Below are positions 23,991 to 35,121 of a stretch of DNA of 64,000 bases, in pieces. This DNA comes from Tipula vernalis (taxonomy: Eukaryota; Arthropoda; Insecta; Diptera; Tipulidae). Under the pieces are notes generated by a model. The model did no database searches. It was not told where the DNA came from and worked only from the letters and a program-made list of their open reading frames with translations. Positions within the stretch are counted from its first letter, which is position 1. Each line of letters starts with the position of its first letter. The stretch is from assembly GCA_958295665.1 (NCBI GenBank), contig OY282560.1, positions 41,417,044 through 41,481,043 on the forward strand, given 5' to 3'. Position numbers and translations under genes: made by a program.

Positions 23991-26340
23991 GGAAAAAAAT
24001 TAAAATATCATTAATTTTTATTTATTAATTAAATAAAAAAGTGGAAAACATAGAAAATGTTAATTATGAATTTCTAGTACAATAAAATAACAAAAGGTTT
24101 TTTTCTTTTTAAACAAGAAAATAACCGTTTGATCTAAAGTTCATGAAATAAATTTTAAAATAAAACTTACATATTAACAAAGGTATTCAAGTTTGTTTAA
24201 TAATTAGTGTTCGAAACTAAACTTTTTACACCAAATATACATAAATTATTTTCTTATTGCGGTACAAAACACAAAAACTTACAAAAATTTTCAAGCTTTA
24301 CATTCAGCTTTAAATTGTTTGCAATATACGTTACAGAATTTAATGTTGTCCTGTGTGACGATCGCTTATATAATATACATAAACTTAACAATAAATGAAA
24401 CTTACCTAACTCTTACGACCGTACAGTAAATAGTAAAACAAATCCGCCAAATATACCAAGGATATAAAAGTTTCATTATCGATCAATCAAACATCAAATT
24501 TTATGTGCTATAATATAGTGTCTTGTCATTTATTTTTATTATTAATTTGATTATAATTTTCATACTTTTAGTGTTCTTTCTTTTACAATATAAAAAATTA
24601 ACAAATGTTCAAAATCATAAATTTTTAATTAAACTCAAAATAAAATATAAATTGTAACACGTTTATTGTGTTTAAAATTTACAACCCTGTTGAACACATA
24701 AAATGTATACATATTATGTATAATAAACTGTATAAATAAATAGTTTAATATAAACTTAATTTATTTTTTCAAACACCCTAGACAAACTGTGGTCCTTGTT
24801 ACTCAACAGAGCACCTTTAATTTGCCTTTTTACTGTACACAAATAGGTCCAGTGCGCTTCTTTTCCATCTACATAATTTAAAAAATTATTTTTCCAATTT
24901 ATAACTACATATTTATGGTTCCCTTAATAAATAAATAATATACTACACAACCTCTTTCGACCATTATTTATAATATATATATAAAGATGTGTGTTTATAT
25001 AAAGTACAAATACATAATATAATAATAATTATGTAATTAATTATAAATTTATAATTTTATCCATAAAAAATATAATCTTAATGACTAATCCAATATTTTT
25101 TTGGGAGTATAGAAATTGTGTACGGGAGATGCTGTGGAAATGTTGTACAAAAGTTTTTGGATTTCTCTATTGGGATTAACCCGATTGGTAAATACGACCT
25201 TAATATGTTTCTGACGACGAACCAATGCAATCAATCACATTAATATATATTGAAAATTAAAAAGGCAGTTTCATACTTAATATGAATTCTTAATTAACAC
25301 AGACACCAAATAAACAAAATTTATTATAAGATCCGTGTTATTTTGTGTTCAAGGCAGTATTTTCACCCCGTATACAATTCCCTTATATGTGGTCCTAAGT
25401 GTTTCTTATAATTTAAATAAATATTTTTGGTTTGGTATATAAATATCACTAAATAGTGTCGCGATTAGAGGTCTCAAAAGGTTCTTTACTTTATATGTGT
25501 AAATCGCGACATAGTTCTTATAATCTAATATTTTTCTTTTTTTTTATTATATTTAAATAACAATACATGTATTAACAAAATAACAATTTCAAATCTTAAA
25601 TTAAAAAAATTACTCGTTAATTCGGTTCATTATTAATAATTATTTCGGTGCCGCATATATGCGCGATGTGCTGTTATATAAAAAAAAAAAAAATTTTCAT
25701 CGAACTTCGTTTTATAAAATTATCTAAATATTTTAATACCCGATTATAAAAAGAAATATCTAAATAAATAAATAAATATGTAAATTCACATTTAATTTGT
25801 ACTTTATGGTGTGTATAACAACGTCCTCCGTATACAGACCTTCGATCAAATCATGTAGGTAAGCACAGCTATGTACTTTAAAACAAGACCTTTATCATGA
25901 ATACGGGTAAGTCAAATAGAAAATACCTGAGAACAGAGTTATCAGTTACCATACGAATTATATATGTCGAACAGTTTTCCAATTTTAATATTTTTAGATC
26001 TGTTTAGTATCGTAATTAAGAAATTAAGTCAAAATGCTATCAATCAAACGATTAAATATCACTGCTGCCCAAAAAATACTTACTTAATTAAAACTTTCAC
26101 CGATGAAGTTCCAAATGTCGCTTCCATCGCATTTAAATACATAGTACAAAACCATAGATAAGATTGATAAATCATTGGGATGAAAAATCTGTCTGAGCAA
26201 GGTAGCTTCATTTTGTAAATTCATATATTTTTTGTAATCCACTTCGACAAACGTGATAAAAATTTTCCATTTCTATATACACTACTGCCACCTAGTTTTA
26301 TGTAGCGAAAGAAAAATAAAATAAAACAACAATTATGTAT
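23991..26340. other. AT-rich spacer
   Basis: Extremely AT-rich with several poly-A/T and TATA runs. Short ORFs at 24207 and 25964 have no recognisable domain. I see no gene. Confidence 0.5.
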
Positions 26341-26778
26341 TGTGACGGTGACACCTAGTGTGTAATAGAATAAGTTAAAATTAGTAGCTCAATGTTAAAC
26401 TGTTCTAAATGGAATTTTCCATGATAAAATTGTTCTACACTATTCTAACTAGAAAAATCATGAGCTTTCTAGAAGTTGGGTTTGTGTATATAAAAAGGCG
26501 AACGAAGTCGAATTGGATTAGTAATATTTGGAAAGGGACAGTGTGAAGATTAAAAAGTAATTAAAAAGTGATTTAAAAAGTGTTGTAGTGCGAAATAAAA
26601 ATTATAAGTGAATAGTAAAATTGTGTAAAAATTATTTAAAGTGATTTTGTGAATTGTAAACTGTGTTGTAATAATTCTTGTGTGAAATATATAAATTCGT
26701 TGGAGATAAATTAAATTGATTATGTATTATTCACAATCCAGTGATACGAACTTTGAGTGACAAGGCAAAAACGTAACA
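26341..26778 (+). repeat. 5' LTR
   Basis: 438 bp, TGTGACGG to CGTAACA. It contains a TATATAAAA box at 26487-26495. The 3' LTR is 66 bp longer. Confidence 0.93.
26487..26495 (+). promoter_or_regulatory. TATA-like box in the 5' LTR
   Basis: TATATAAAA followed by GGCGAAC; conserved at about 29290 in the 3' LTR. It probably drives transcription of the element. Confidence 0.6.
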
Positions 26779-26820
26779 ATTGGTTACAGCGGTGGGATTG
26801 TGAATTAAAAGATAAAGAAA

Positions 26821-28310
26821 ATGATTCTCAACGAATTAAAAGTTCCAGAATTAAAGAGGGAACTTGAGAAACGGGGTTTGGCCACTGATGGTGCTAAAGC
26901 AGCTTTACAAGCGCGACTACGTGAGGCCATGCAGAACGAAGGGCTGGACGCGGAACATCATGATTTCGGAGAGAAAGTAACGGATGCGGCAACCGTAGAG
27001 CAGAAAGCAGAAGATAAACAACCGTTGGTCGAAAAGACACAAGAACATTCTGGAAGTTTCGATTTGTCGCAGTTAATAGCTGCTATGAACCAGATGACAG
27101 GACAGATGAGTCTAATAAAACAACAAAACGAACGACAAATGGTGAAAATTGAGCAGTCAAATGAGCGACAGTTGGAGACTATAAACCAGTCTAACCAGAA
27201 AATAAAACACGAAATGAAACAACAGTTGGGCGAAATTAAGGAGTCAAACCAAATTATAGAGCGTCAGATGGGGGAAATTGCCGAAGGTCAAAAGAAAATG
27301 GCCGAGAAAATTTTAGAACTGTCTACAAATGTTCATAAATAGAGAAATTGCAGACGGAATTACAATCAGAAATTCAACATGTTAGAACTGAATTTCAAAT
27401 GGAGGTTAAACGTCTCGAGAAAGAGCTGATTGACGTCAAAGCAAGTGGAACAACGACGCAAGTGGTACAAACCGTTCAATCATTTAAGTTAAAACCACCA
27501 AACTTCGACGGTACAACATCTTTCGGCATTTTCAAATTTCAATTTGAAACGGCAGCCAATCAAAACCGTTGGAATGATGAACATCTTGTCGCAGCGTTAA
27601 TAGTGGCCCTTAAAGGTGAAGCTGCGGAGGCCTTACAAACAATTCCGGAAAAAGATCGCAACAGTTATCTCGAAATTATGAAGGCACTGGATAGGAAGTA
27701 CGGCAGTGATCACAAGCGGGAAATCTATCGAATGGAATTGGAAAGTCGCTACCAAAAGGGAGGAGAATCACTTCAGGAATTTTCATCGGCAATCGAGCGA
27801 GTAGTACATCTAGCACATACCAGTACATCGGCCGATTATATGGAAAGACTAAAAATTGACGCATTCATTGACGGCATTCGAGATCCAGAGACACGCAAGG
27901 CGGTGATGTTATCACCTAAAGCGACCTTCACGGAAACCGTTGCGTTTGCGTTGACGATCGAGGCTGTGCAGAACTTTACAAGACCGTCATTATTTAGGCG
28001 CCAAATGAACTCAGACAAGAACGGCAGCATGGAGCGAATGATACCGACAGTCGGAAGAGGCAGGCTTAGGTGTTGGAAATGTGACAAGTTGGGTCACATC
28101 TCAATGGACTGTCGTAGTGTAATACAAGGAGAGAGAAGATCGCCACCTTTTATGCGGGCAAACGCCGAACGGTTGGGACAAAGATCTCACGAGATTGTTT
28201 GGAAGCAAGAGGGAAGCGGCACGGATCACCATCTTCTGTGGAAAGAGCACGAAGAGGAGACCAGGAATCGGATGAGCGGATGGCAACAGTCGGTAAAATG
28301 GAAAGGTTAG
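26821..28310 (+). pseudogene. Gag with N-terminal SAP domain, frameshifted
   Basis: The first frame (26821-27342) opens 43 bp after the 5' LTR. Residues about 3-38 form a SAP motif (LNELKVPELKRELEKRGLAT followed by GAKAALQARLREAM), a helix-extended-loop-helix that binds scaffold-attachment DNA. Residues about 80-170 are Gln/Lys-rich coiled coil. One missing base in an A-run near 27337 ends the frame. The second frame (27348-28310) continues the coiled coil, then the Gag core (FDGTTSFGIFKFQFETAA, ALKGEAAEALQTI, ALDRKYGSDHKREIYRMEL) and a CX2CX4HX4C zinc knuckle (CWKCDKLGHISMDC). A SAP domain in gag occurs in some insect Gypsy-type elements. Confidence 0.88.
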
Positions 28311-28815
28311 AAGTCAGTTTGAAGGAACCGAAGCTGGCTTCGCCGTCTGGTTGCCCCATAACATTAATCCCTGTTACGAGTGAAGCACGAGGCGGAAGCA
28401 GCGTCACAGTTAGGGGCGGTGTTGATGGGAGGAGGTGTATTATTACGCTGGATACCGGAGCAATCCACACAATTGTTCGGAAAGATTTAATCGCAGGAGC
28501 AGTGCAGCTGGCTGATGGGTTATAATTAAGATGATTAAAGGGAAAAAGATCGTGAGCATAAGGATCGGGGAAACTCTTTTCCCACACGAAGTTCTGGTCG
28601 CAGACATTGTGGATGAGGTCATTTTGGGAACGAACTTCATGAGGATGAATGGCTTTGTGTTAGATTTTGGACGAGGAATATTGAGTAGCGATAACATAAA
28701 TCTGAAACTTAAATTTAACGGTACGGATGCGACAGTAAGGCGAGTAACAATCAGTCATTGCGAGGAGCTGCCATCGAAATCTGACACAATTGTTGAGGAA
28801 ACCAAAGAACACTAG
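28199..28815 (+). pseudogene. Retroviral-type aspartic protease, frameshifted
   Basis: Overlaps the end of gag in another frame. IITLDTGAIHTIVRKDLI carries the DTGA active-site loop. After a stop/frame change at about 28523-28531 the domain continues with VADIVDEVILGTNFMRMNGF, the conserved ILGxDFL-like helix. It would process Gag-Pol. Confidence 0.85.
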
Positions 28816-28827
28816 GTTAAGCAGACA

Positions 28828-29058
28828 TTGGATAAGAAGGGCCGAGTTGGGCGAAGTGGAGTGCGAGTTTCGGGCGACTGGATGAGAACTCTATATGCCA
28901 TACGGGCAAATAGCCAAGGATTACACGAAAGCCAATTGGTGTGGCTTCACAACTCGCAACAAAAGAAGGGGAATTTATCGGCGAAACTGCAACCTGTATG
29001 GATGGATCCTACAGGACAAGAAAAAGACAAGCAGGTTAACCAATGGCGGTACATTTAG
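28828..29058 (+). pseudogene. C-terminal pol/integrase remnant
   Basis: LVWLHNSQQKKGNLSAKLQPVW resembles the GPY/F-type C-terminal integrase segment of Ty3/Gypsy elements (VWLYNPxRKKGxSPKLQxxWxGP). It follows directly on protease sequence, showing that RT, RNase H and the integrase core are deleted. Confidence 0.7.
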
Positions 29059-29127
29059 AGAGGCTGGCCCTCTATAGAGGAGGTGATTTCGGTCCTGTTC
29101 GGGACGAACAGGCTTAGGTGGGGGTAC

Positions 29128-29631
29128 TGTGACGGTGACACCTAGTGTGTAATAGAATAAGTAAAACTAATAGCTCAATGTTTTACTGTACTAAATGGAA
29201 TTTTCCATGATAAAAATTGTTACGTAATGTTTCTACGCTATTCTATGTAACTAGAAAAATCATGAGCTTTCGAGAAGTTTGGTTTGTGTATATAAAAAGG
29301 CGAACAAGATCGAATTGGATTATTAGTATTTGCAACGCGATAGAGCAAACTTGTAAGATTATTAGTAGTATTTGGAAAGCGACAGTGTGAAGATTAAAAA
29401 GTAATTAAAAAGTGATTTAAAAAGTGTTGTAATGCGAAATAAAAATTATAAGTGAATAGTAAAATTGTGTAAAAATTATTTAAAGTGATTTTGTGAATTT
29501 TTTTATTGATAAACTGTGTTGTAATAATTCTTGTGTGAAATAAATAAATTCGTTGGAGATAAATTAAATTGATTTTGTATTATTCACAATCCAGTGATAC
29601 GAACCTTGAGTGACAAGGGAAAAACATAACA
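29128..29631 (+). repeat. 3' LTR
   Basis: 504 bp. Relative to the 5' LTR it has extra blocks, chiefly about 40 bp near 29330-29370 containing a partial repeat of ATTAGTA-TATTTG, plus several small indels. The two LTRs have diverged noticeably, so the insertion is not recent. Confidence 0.93.
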
Positions 29632-29639
29632 GTATTTTA

Positions 29640-30419
29640 TGTATTATTTCAAATCCGAAATCTTCATATTCGATTTCATATCATATAAGTTTTTCGTAAT
29701 ATTCCGGCAACTACAAACAATCGTAATAATCGTTTTTAAAAACAAGAATTCAAAAAACCCATACGATTTTGTATGACTCTTAAATTCAAAAACGTTTTTC
29801 TGCAAAATGCAAATTTGAGACTTAAGCCATTATGATTTGTGACCACAGATCTGTTCTTTCTTCTTGTGTTATTTGAATTTTGTATTTTGAAACATTTCTG
29901 TGAATGTACCTATATAGAATATGATGCAAAATACGTCAAATTACATTTATTGGAAGTCATGTTTTAATTTAATGATTTTTATGTTTTGAATGTGCGGCAC
30001 TAATTAAAAAGAAAAATTTATGGGACATGATTCATTTTTGTTGTTGCTGTTTGTTAAGGTGATGGTCAAATAATTAAAAATTTCATGCCCTTGGCATGAA
30101 ATCGGGTTAAAATTGAGGTTTTCCCTCATTTAGTTCCATTAGACATACTAAAAATTTAGCGCAAAATCTTATTTCTTTTTCTTACAAAATGCGTTTAAGT
30201 TTGTTGGTCTACCCTTTTATAGGGTTTACAAATTAAATTTTATTGATGTGTTATTACCAATTTTCTGAAAATCATTTTTTACGGCCAACCTCATGAAGTA
30301 AGCGTTTAAACAAAAAAAAAAACATTGGGTATAACAATTGCTCCTTATTTCAGATTATTCAGAAGTCCAGTTTGGTTAATTCCGAATAAAGAAAATTTAA
30401 ATATCTCGCATAGAAGTTT
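29640..30419. other. AT-rich spacer
   Basis: No gene or recognisable repeat seen. Confidence 0.45.
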
Positions 30420-30790
30420 ATCCATCAGTAACGTTTTCAAGTCAAATTTAGGCCGATTAGGAAGGATCTTGGCTATTTCTTTCCGATTACAATGAAACTC
30501 AACATGAATGATCGAAATGGAATTTTAAAATGAGTTTGAAATAACCGATTAGATGAAATTCGATCTGCACGACGAAAATGGGGTCCCAAATTATATTTAA
30601 AAGAAGTTCTAGAATATGGCCAATTAGGAATAAAAGTACCTTCCTAATTTACCTGGATTTGACTTAAAAATGTCATATATGGATAAACTTCTGTACCAGG
30701 TATTCAAATTTTCTACATTCGAATCTAATGGACAGTCGGGAATAAGACACAGGCCAATTAGTCTCTTAAACCGAGGTTTGCTGTAATATA
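30420..30790. repeat. Diverged copy of the 18660 hairpin repeat
   Basis: GGCCGATTAGGAAGGATCTTGGCTATTTCTTTCCGATTACAATGAAACTCAACATG (about 30451) and AAGAAGTTCTAGAATATGGCCAATTAGG (about 30600) match units of 18715-19020. The 3' part (CTAATGGACAGTCGGGAATAAG…GAGGTTTGCTGTA) parallels 19110-19155. Confidence 0.6.
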
Positions 30791-31099
30791 TGCAGGGGTG
30801 GCTTGGCTTCCGACTTAAATTATCACACAAGCAATAAATCGATTTTGGTTTTAATCAATTTTAAAATATTTACAAATTGAGTCGGGTACTTTGTGACGTT
30901 CCACTAAAAAACCGAATAAGAACAAATTACACCTCGCCGCATAACTGCTGAAGACATTACTTGTAGGGAAATCAAAGCAGAAGAGTTAACAATTGTGAAT
31001 GTTTTTTGTGAAAAAAATTGTTGCGAAATAATAAAGATTCTCAAGCGAATTGTTAGTCACTTCAATTACTTAGCATGTTGTAGTTAGTTAAAATCCATC

Positions 31100-32149
31100 C
31101 ACATTTCAATTCCACCTGCTGGGTTTCCTCTGCTGGTCGATTTTGACTTTCGAGGTTTTATTCAAGATTTAAGATATTATTCGAGTTAGGTTGGATTGAA
31201 ATATAAGCGTAGTAGTTAACATTGAGTTAGGTGAGATTCTCGAAATACGAGATTTTGAGATTTTTGTAAAATCTTGGTTTCTGGGTTTGAATAGTATTAA
31301 GTTGTTTGGTATCTAATTTCAATAAAAATTCTCGAAATTAATCGAGCCTTTCCGAATTTCTCGCATAAAGTCGAAATTTACAAAATGTAGCTGTTGCTTG
31401 ATGTTACAGAATTAGTGATTTATATATCGATAATTTCTGGGATTGTTCCGAATTAGTTTATTATTCGTAAGTTTATAAACTTCGATATTATTGGAGTCTA
31501 GCTTGGAGTTGAATTGCGAGTAACCACAGCACTCAGCTAAAATATTTTGCAGAAGAGATTCTCCAAATTCAAGACTTTTGGATTTATCTAGATTTAAAGA
31601 TTTAAATAGCGTAGCTTGACATCGAAGCTATTCGAAATTATATGCTAGAGTTTAAAGAGTACTCGCGCTTTGTGAGATTACTTGCGCTTCACGATGTTCC
31701 TCGAAATTTGCAATTGGGTTAGTTGCATCTTGTTGAAGAACTAGCGATTATTGACCACTTTATTTTTAAATTTTTCAAGATTTACACAGCGCATTTTTCT
31801 AGAATATTTGATATTTTCAGAGGTACTCAAAATTATTTTGGATTTGGTCTTATTTTGAATTTAAACGACATTTGGCTGAAGATTGTTGTTGAATCAATCA
31901 ATTATTCTCCGAGAAGTAGTATATCATTAGATAGGCCCCGCATCATTTCCCCTGCCTAATATTACATTAATCAATTGGTCTTGAATTTCCAAAATATTTA
32001 GCTAATTAAGAATTTATATTGCTTTCTTTAAATAAAGTGGCAGACTTTTAAAACTGTATTCATCAAGTATCAATCTGATTGATTCTGGATTTCCAAAAAA
32101 GTAATAGTATCCGATAAAGGAAAATTGTGTTGCATCAAAAACAACAAAA
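31100..32149. repeat. Dispersed degenerate repeat, copy 3
   Basis: Carries GAGTTAGGTGAGATTCTCGAAATACGAGATTTTGAGATTTTTG (about 31220-31262), parallel to copies 1 and 2. It leads into the tandem duplication, which holds the CTTGCATGCACAATT block. Confidence 0.6.
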
Positions 32150-32777
32150 AAAAATTGGTTTTTGAATTCTTGGTCACAAAAGAATTTATTTTACGAGACA
32201 TAAACAACATCATTTCCTCATATGTTATACTCTCACTTGCATGCACAATTGAAATTGCTTTTTTCTCTATTTTGAAATAGCAGATAACATAAGTTTTTCC
32301 AATGGGTTCCCTAAAATTTTGCTGATATAGGATGTGATGCTTCAAGGAAGAGATAAGAATAATGCATTAAGGCAGAATAACACAATGCTGATTTCCGAAA
32401 TCTGAATTTTTTGCATTTCATTCACATAGCTTGCCCGTCTCTGAATACATTATTCCGATGCGGAAAAATTGGTTTTTGAATTCTTGGTCACAAAAGAATT
32501 TATTTTACGAGACATAAACAACATCATTTCCTCATATGTTATACTCTCACTTGCATGCACAATTGAAATTGCTTTTTTCTCTATTTTGAAATAGCAGATA
32601 ACATAAGTTTTTCCAATGGGTTCCCTAAAATTTTGCTGATATAGGATGTGATGCTTCAAGGAAGAGATAAGAATAATGCATTAAGACAGAATAACACAAT
32701 GCTGATTTCCGAAATCTGAATTTTTTGCATTTCATTCACATAGCTTGCCCGTCTCTGAATACATTATTCCGATGCGG
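32150..32777. repeat. 314-bp tandem duplication, one mismatch seen
   Basis: Unit 1 is 32150-32463 and unit 2 is 32464-32777. Reading them side by side I see one difference, G at 32372 versus A at 32686. Each contains the CTTGCATGCACAATTGAAATTGC block of the dispersed repeat. The identity implies a very recent duplication or an assembly artefact. Confidence 0.95.
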
Positions 32778-33280
32778 TCATTGAGTTACAGAATATAAAA
32801 TAAATAAATCGAAAATCGGGAAATCCCGAGATTTCCTAGTGCGAACCAATAGTCATGTAATGTATAGTAAATGCACTAAAACGGTAAACGTATTTCGATC
32901 ATCAGGGAAATTTAACGCAGTATACAGAAAACGTTGTGCGACCTCAACTTAGATTTGGATTTCGTATTTTGAATTTACATTAATTTATTTATTTACATTA
33001 AAAATACCCAATTATGTTGAGTGTCGATATAAATCAGTGCAATAATTAAGTTTGAAAAAGCATACGAGTATAAATAAAATGACTGACAATTGGAAGACTC
33101 TAATTTTTGTATCTTAAGTATTCGTAAGAATTAGGGACATTAGGCCTGTTTTTTGAAATTGTAGCAACTCACTCATAATTCATACACAATTATGCATAGA
33201 AATGCAATATACGTGATTGGTATTATGATTGAGTCGCTACAAAATAAACCAGGCTAAATTTTCTATAATAAACGTATTGG
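32778..33280. other. AT-rich spacer upstream of the small secreted-protein gene's 3' end
   Basis: No gene seen. A short imperfect inverted repeat (GCCTGTTTTTTGAAATTGTAGC…GCTACAAAATAAACCAGGC, about 33147-33254) brackets about 70 bp containing CTCACTCATAATTCA…ATTATGATTGAGT, a possible small MITE. Confidence 0.45.
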
Positions 33281-33283
33281 TGT

Positions 33284-33289
33284 TTTATT
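33284..33289 (-). terminator. Poly(A) signal of the small secreted-protein gene
   Basis: AATAAA on the minus strand, about 100 bp beyond the TAG at 33389-33391. Confidence 0.55.
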
Positions 33290-33388
33290 CGTCGTATGGT
33301 TTAAAAGCACATGATAAACTTAAAAGAAGCTTGTGTAAGTGTAGATAAGTATAACAGCATAGTAGAAATAGTTGTTTTAAATACGTTT

Positions 33389-33899
33389 CTATGGTCCTTT
33401 CCAATCCCATGTTGGTTGTGTCCATATATAGCCAGTATTTGTTATTGAGCAGACCGCATTGTAATAGCGTCCGGGCGATCTTCAGATGTATTTTTTATGT
33501 ATTTGCCAACAATTCAGTATTAATAAATACAAACTATTAAAATTGCACTTACCTGCAGTAAGACCATTGTGGGCATCGGCACCGGAACATTTGCTGAAAT
33601 TCTTCTTTACAAATTTCATTCCACCAACAAGTTCTCTAATCATAATAAAAATGATGATTACTATTTGCACTTACGTGTAAGTAAAATACCAAATCAGTTA
33701 CCTCTGTTAAATATCCTCGAACACTTTGATCTGAATAGCTCCGTTTCACAATTCCTCCACTAGTGACCCTGGGACCATTCATAATAAGCACAGTTAAGAA
33801 AACTGCAATCGTATATTTCGCCTAAAACAATAAAAATGCTAGGTCCGAACCGATTCTTAAGAAATATATCCGCAAAACTACAAAACTTACGTTCAACAT
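33389..33899 (-). CDS. Small secreted six-cysteine protein, four exons, family not recognised
   Basis: Coding exons (minus): 33891-33899, 33702-33821, 33553-33635 and 33389-33479. All introns begin GT and end AG; two are about 70 bp, and the summed exons are 303 nt, giving 100 aa and TAG. The protein starts MLNAKYTIAVFLTVLIMNG, a clear signal peptide ending near RVTSGG. A dibasic KR (residues 30-31) may be a prohormone-type cleavage site. The C-terminal ~55 residues hold six Cys spaced C-x5-C-x9-C-x-C-x5-C-x10-C (TCWWNEIC, MFRCRCPQWSYC, YYNAVC) and a Trp-rich tail (YIWTQPTWDWKGP). This looks like a disulfide-stabilised extracellular peptide, cytokine or neuropeptide-like precursor (inference). 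Exon 3 contributes the dense Cys/Trp core. Its neighbour COG6 is divergent and 1.2 kb away. Confidence 0.75.
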
Positions 33900-33950
33900 A
33901 ATTTCTCAGTCAATTTTTTTTTTTTTTTTGTTCACTTTATCACGTCGTTG

Positions 33951-33961
33951 ATATATTTATA
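33951..33961 (-). promoter_or_regulatory. TATA-like box of the small secreted-protein gene
   Basis: On the minus strand TATAAATATAT, about 52-62 bp upstream of the ATG at 33899. This allows a start site near 33925 and a ~25-nt leader. Confidence 0.5.
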
Positions 33962-35121
33962 TTCACAAAAAAATCAACAAGAAAAACAACAACAAGAAAA
34001 CGGAAAATTTATGCTAAACATAAAAATTCATTTATGTAAAATATACTGTATACTATCGTCTATTGTTATCACACTAAAATGCAACTTGTTGATGATGAGA
34101 TAATTCATCAAAAAACGTATATATTATGTAATGAAAACAAGAAGTTTCCACTTTTTCCTTTTTTTGTGTATTTGCCTGCTTCTATTGATGCCGATTTTCA
34201 CAAGGAAAACAATAATGACAAAATGATAAATGTCAAACTGGAAGGGAAAACAACGTATACATGTATTCTAAAGATGAGGAAAACTTTTGTTTTGTACCAC
34301 GACATTTTGGTGCGGAAAATGATGGAAATCCATTGGTTTTTCTTTGGGATACGAGATGGCAGGAGAATTGTTTTAACCGGAAAATCAAGGGGAAAATATA
34401 ACAAATACACCCAGCGCCATAAAAAAGTTCGATTTGAAATTTAAAGAAACTGATTTGAAAAGATATTATTTGCTTCCTGAATAAGTCACATAATTTTTGG
34501 TAAAAAAACAAATGAGAAATGAGTTAAAAAATAAAAACAAAAAATGGCAACTACATATAATAGAATAAATAAAAGAGACAAAGTGAAAATAAATCAATTC
34601 AAACATTTTTATGGCGCTGGTTTAAGGGCATTCAACTCCAACAAGAAAGGTTCAGCTTAGTCAACGAACTGTTTTTTAAAATATAATACTTCCCGCCTTT
34701 TTTTAAACAAAACAAGTTCGAATATTCCTTTTGCTTGTATATTGAATATTTTTCGAAGTTGCAACCCATGTAAATTTTGCTATAAAAAATATTTCGCAGA
34801 TGACAGCATAGATAAATTGATTTTTTTAGTAGAGAGTTTACACTAACTAGGTTTAGTGTAATGGTCTGCTTTTCGATCTGAAATTAAAGAAATTCGCAAA
34901 GAAAATAAAGAAATTATAACACCCGTAAATCTTCAAACAAAAAAAAAATATATTTTGGTTCACACCCCTCCCGGTTTTTATAGCGCACAATGTTTACAAA
35001 AATAGTATGAATTCCCAACACTAGCTAGATTCATTCAAATGTAAATAATGGAATTGTCTAATTTGACATTTCACCGTATCTATTCGCAATTTGTATTTAC
35101 GTGGAATATACCGAATAAAAA
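33962..35121. other. Divergent intergenic region
   Basis: Separates the small secreted-protein gene from COG6 and should contain both promoters. A 121-codon plus ORF (34079-34444) overlaps minus ORFs of similar length. It is Lys/Phe-rich with no domain I recognise and is probably chance, but it is the longest unexplained frame here. Confidence 0.5.

Larger units (their letters stand above)
26341..29631 (+). mobile_element. Ty3/Gypsy-type LTR retrotransposon, pol-deleted
   Basis: A 3291-bp element with 4-bp target duplication GTAT (26337-26340, 29632-29635), LTRs starting TGTGACGGTGACACC and ending GTAACA/ATAACA, a candidate primer-binding region starting TGG at 26780, and a purine tract AGGTGGGGG before the 3' LTR. 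The internal region has gag, a frameshifted protease and a short C-terminal pol/integrase piece, but no RT, RNase H or integrase core. It is non-autonomous. Confidence 0.93.

Noticed and set aside
32070..32659. Two near-identical minus ORFs of 91 and 69 codons
   Set aside because: They are the same chance frame repeated by the 314-bp tandem duplication of non-coding repeat sequence.
33482..33670. 62-codon minus ORF (MQIVIIIFIMIRELVGG…)
   Set aside because: It reads through intron sequence in a different frame from the spliced exon 3, which gives a coherent Cys-rich protein instead.
34079..34444. 121-codon plus-strand ORF between the secreted-protein gene and COG6
   Set aside because: Similar-length ORFs run on the opposite strand, the composition is Lys/Phe/Ile-rich like local AT content, and no domain or splice context supports it.
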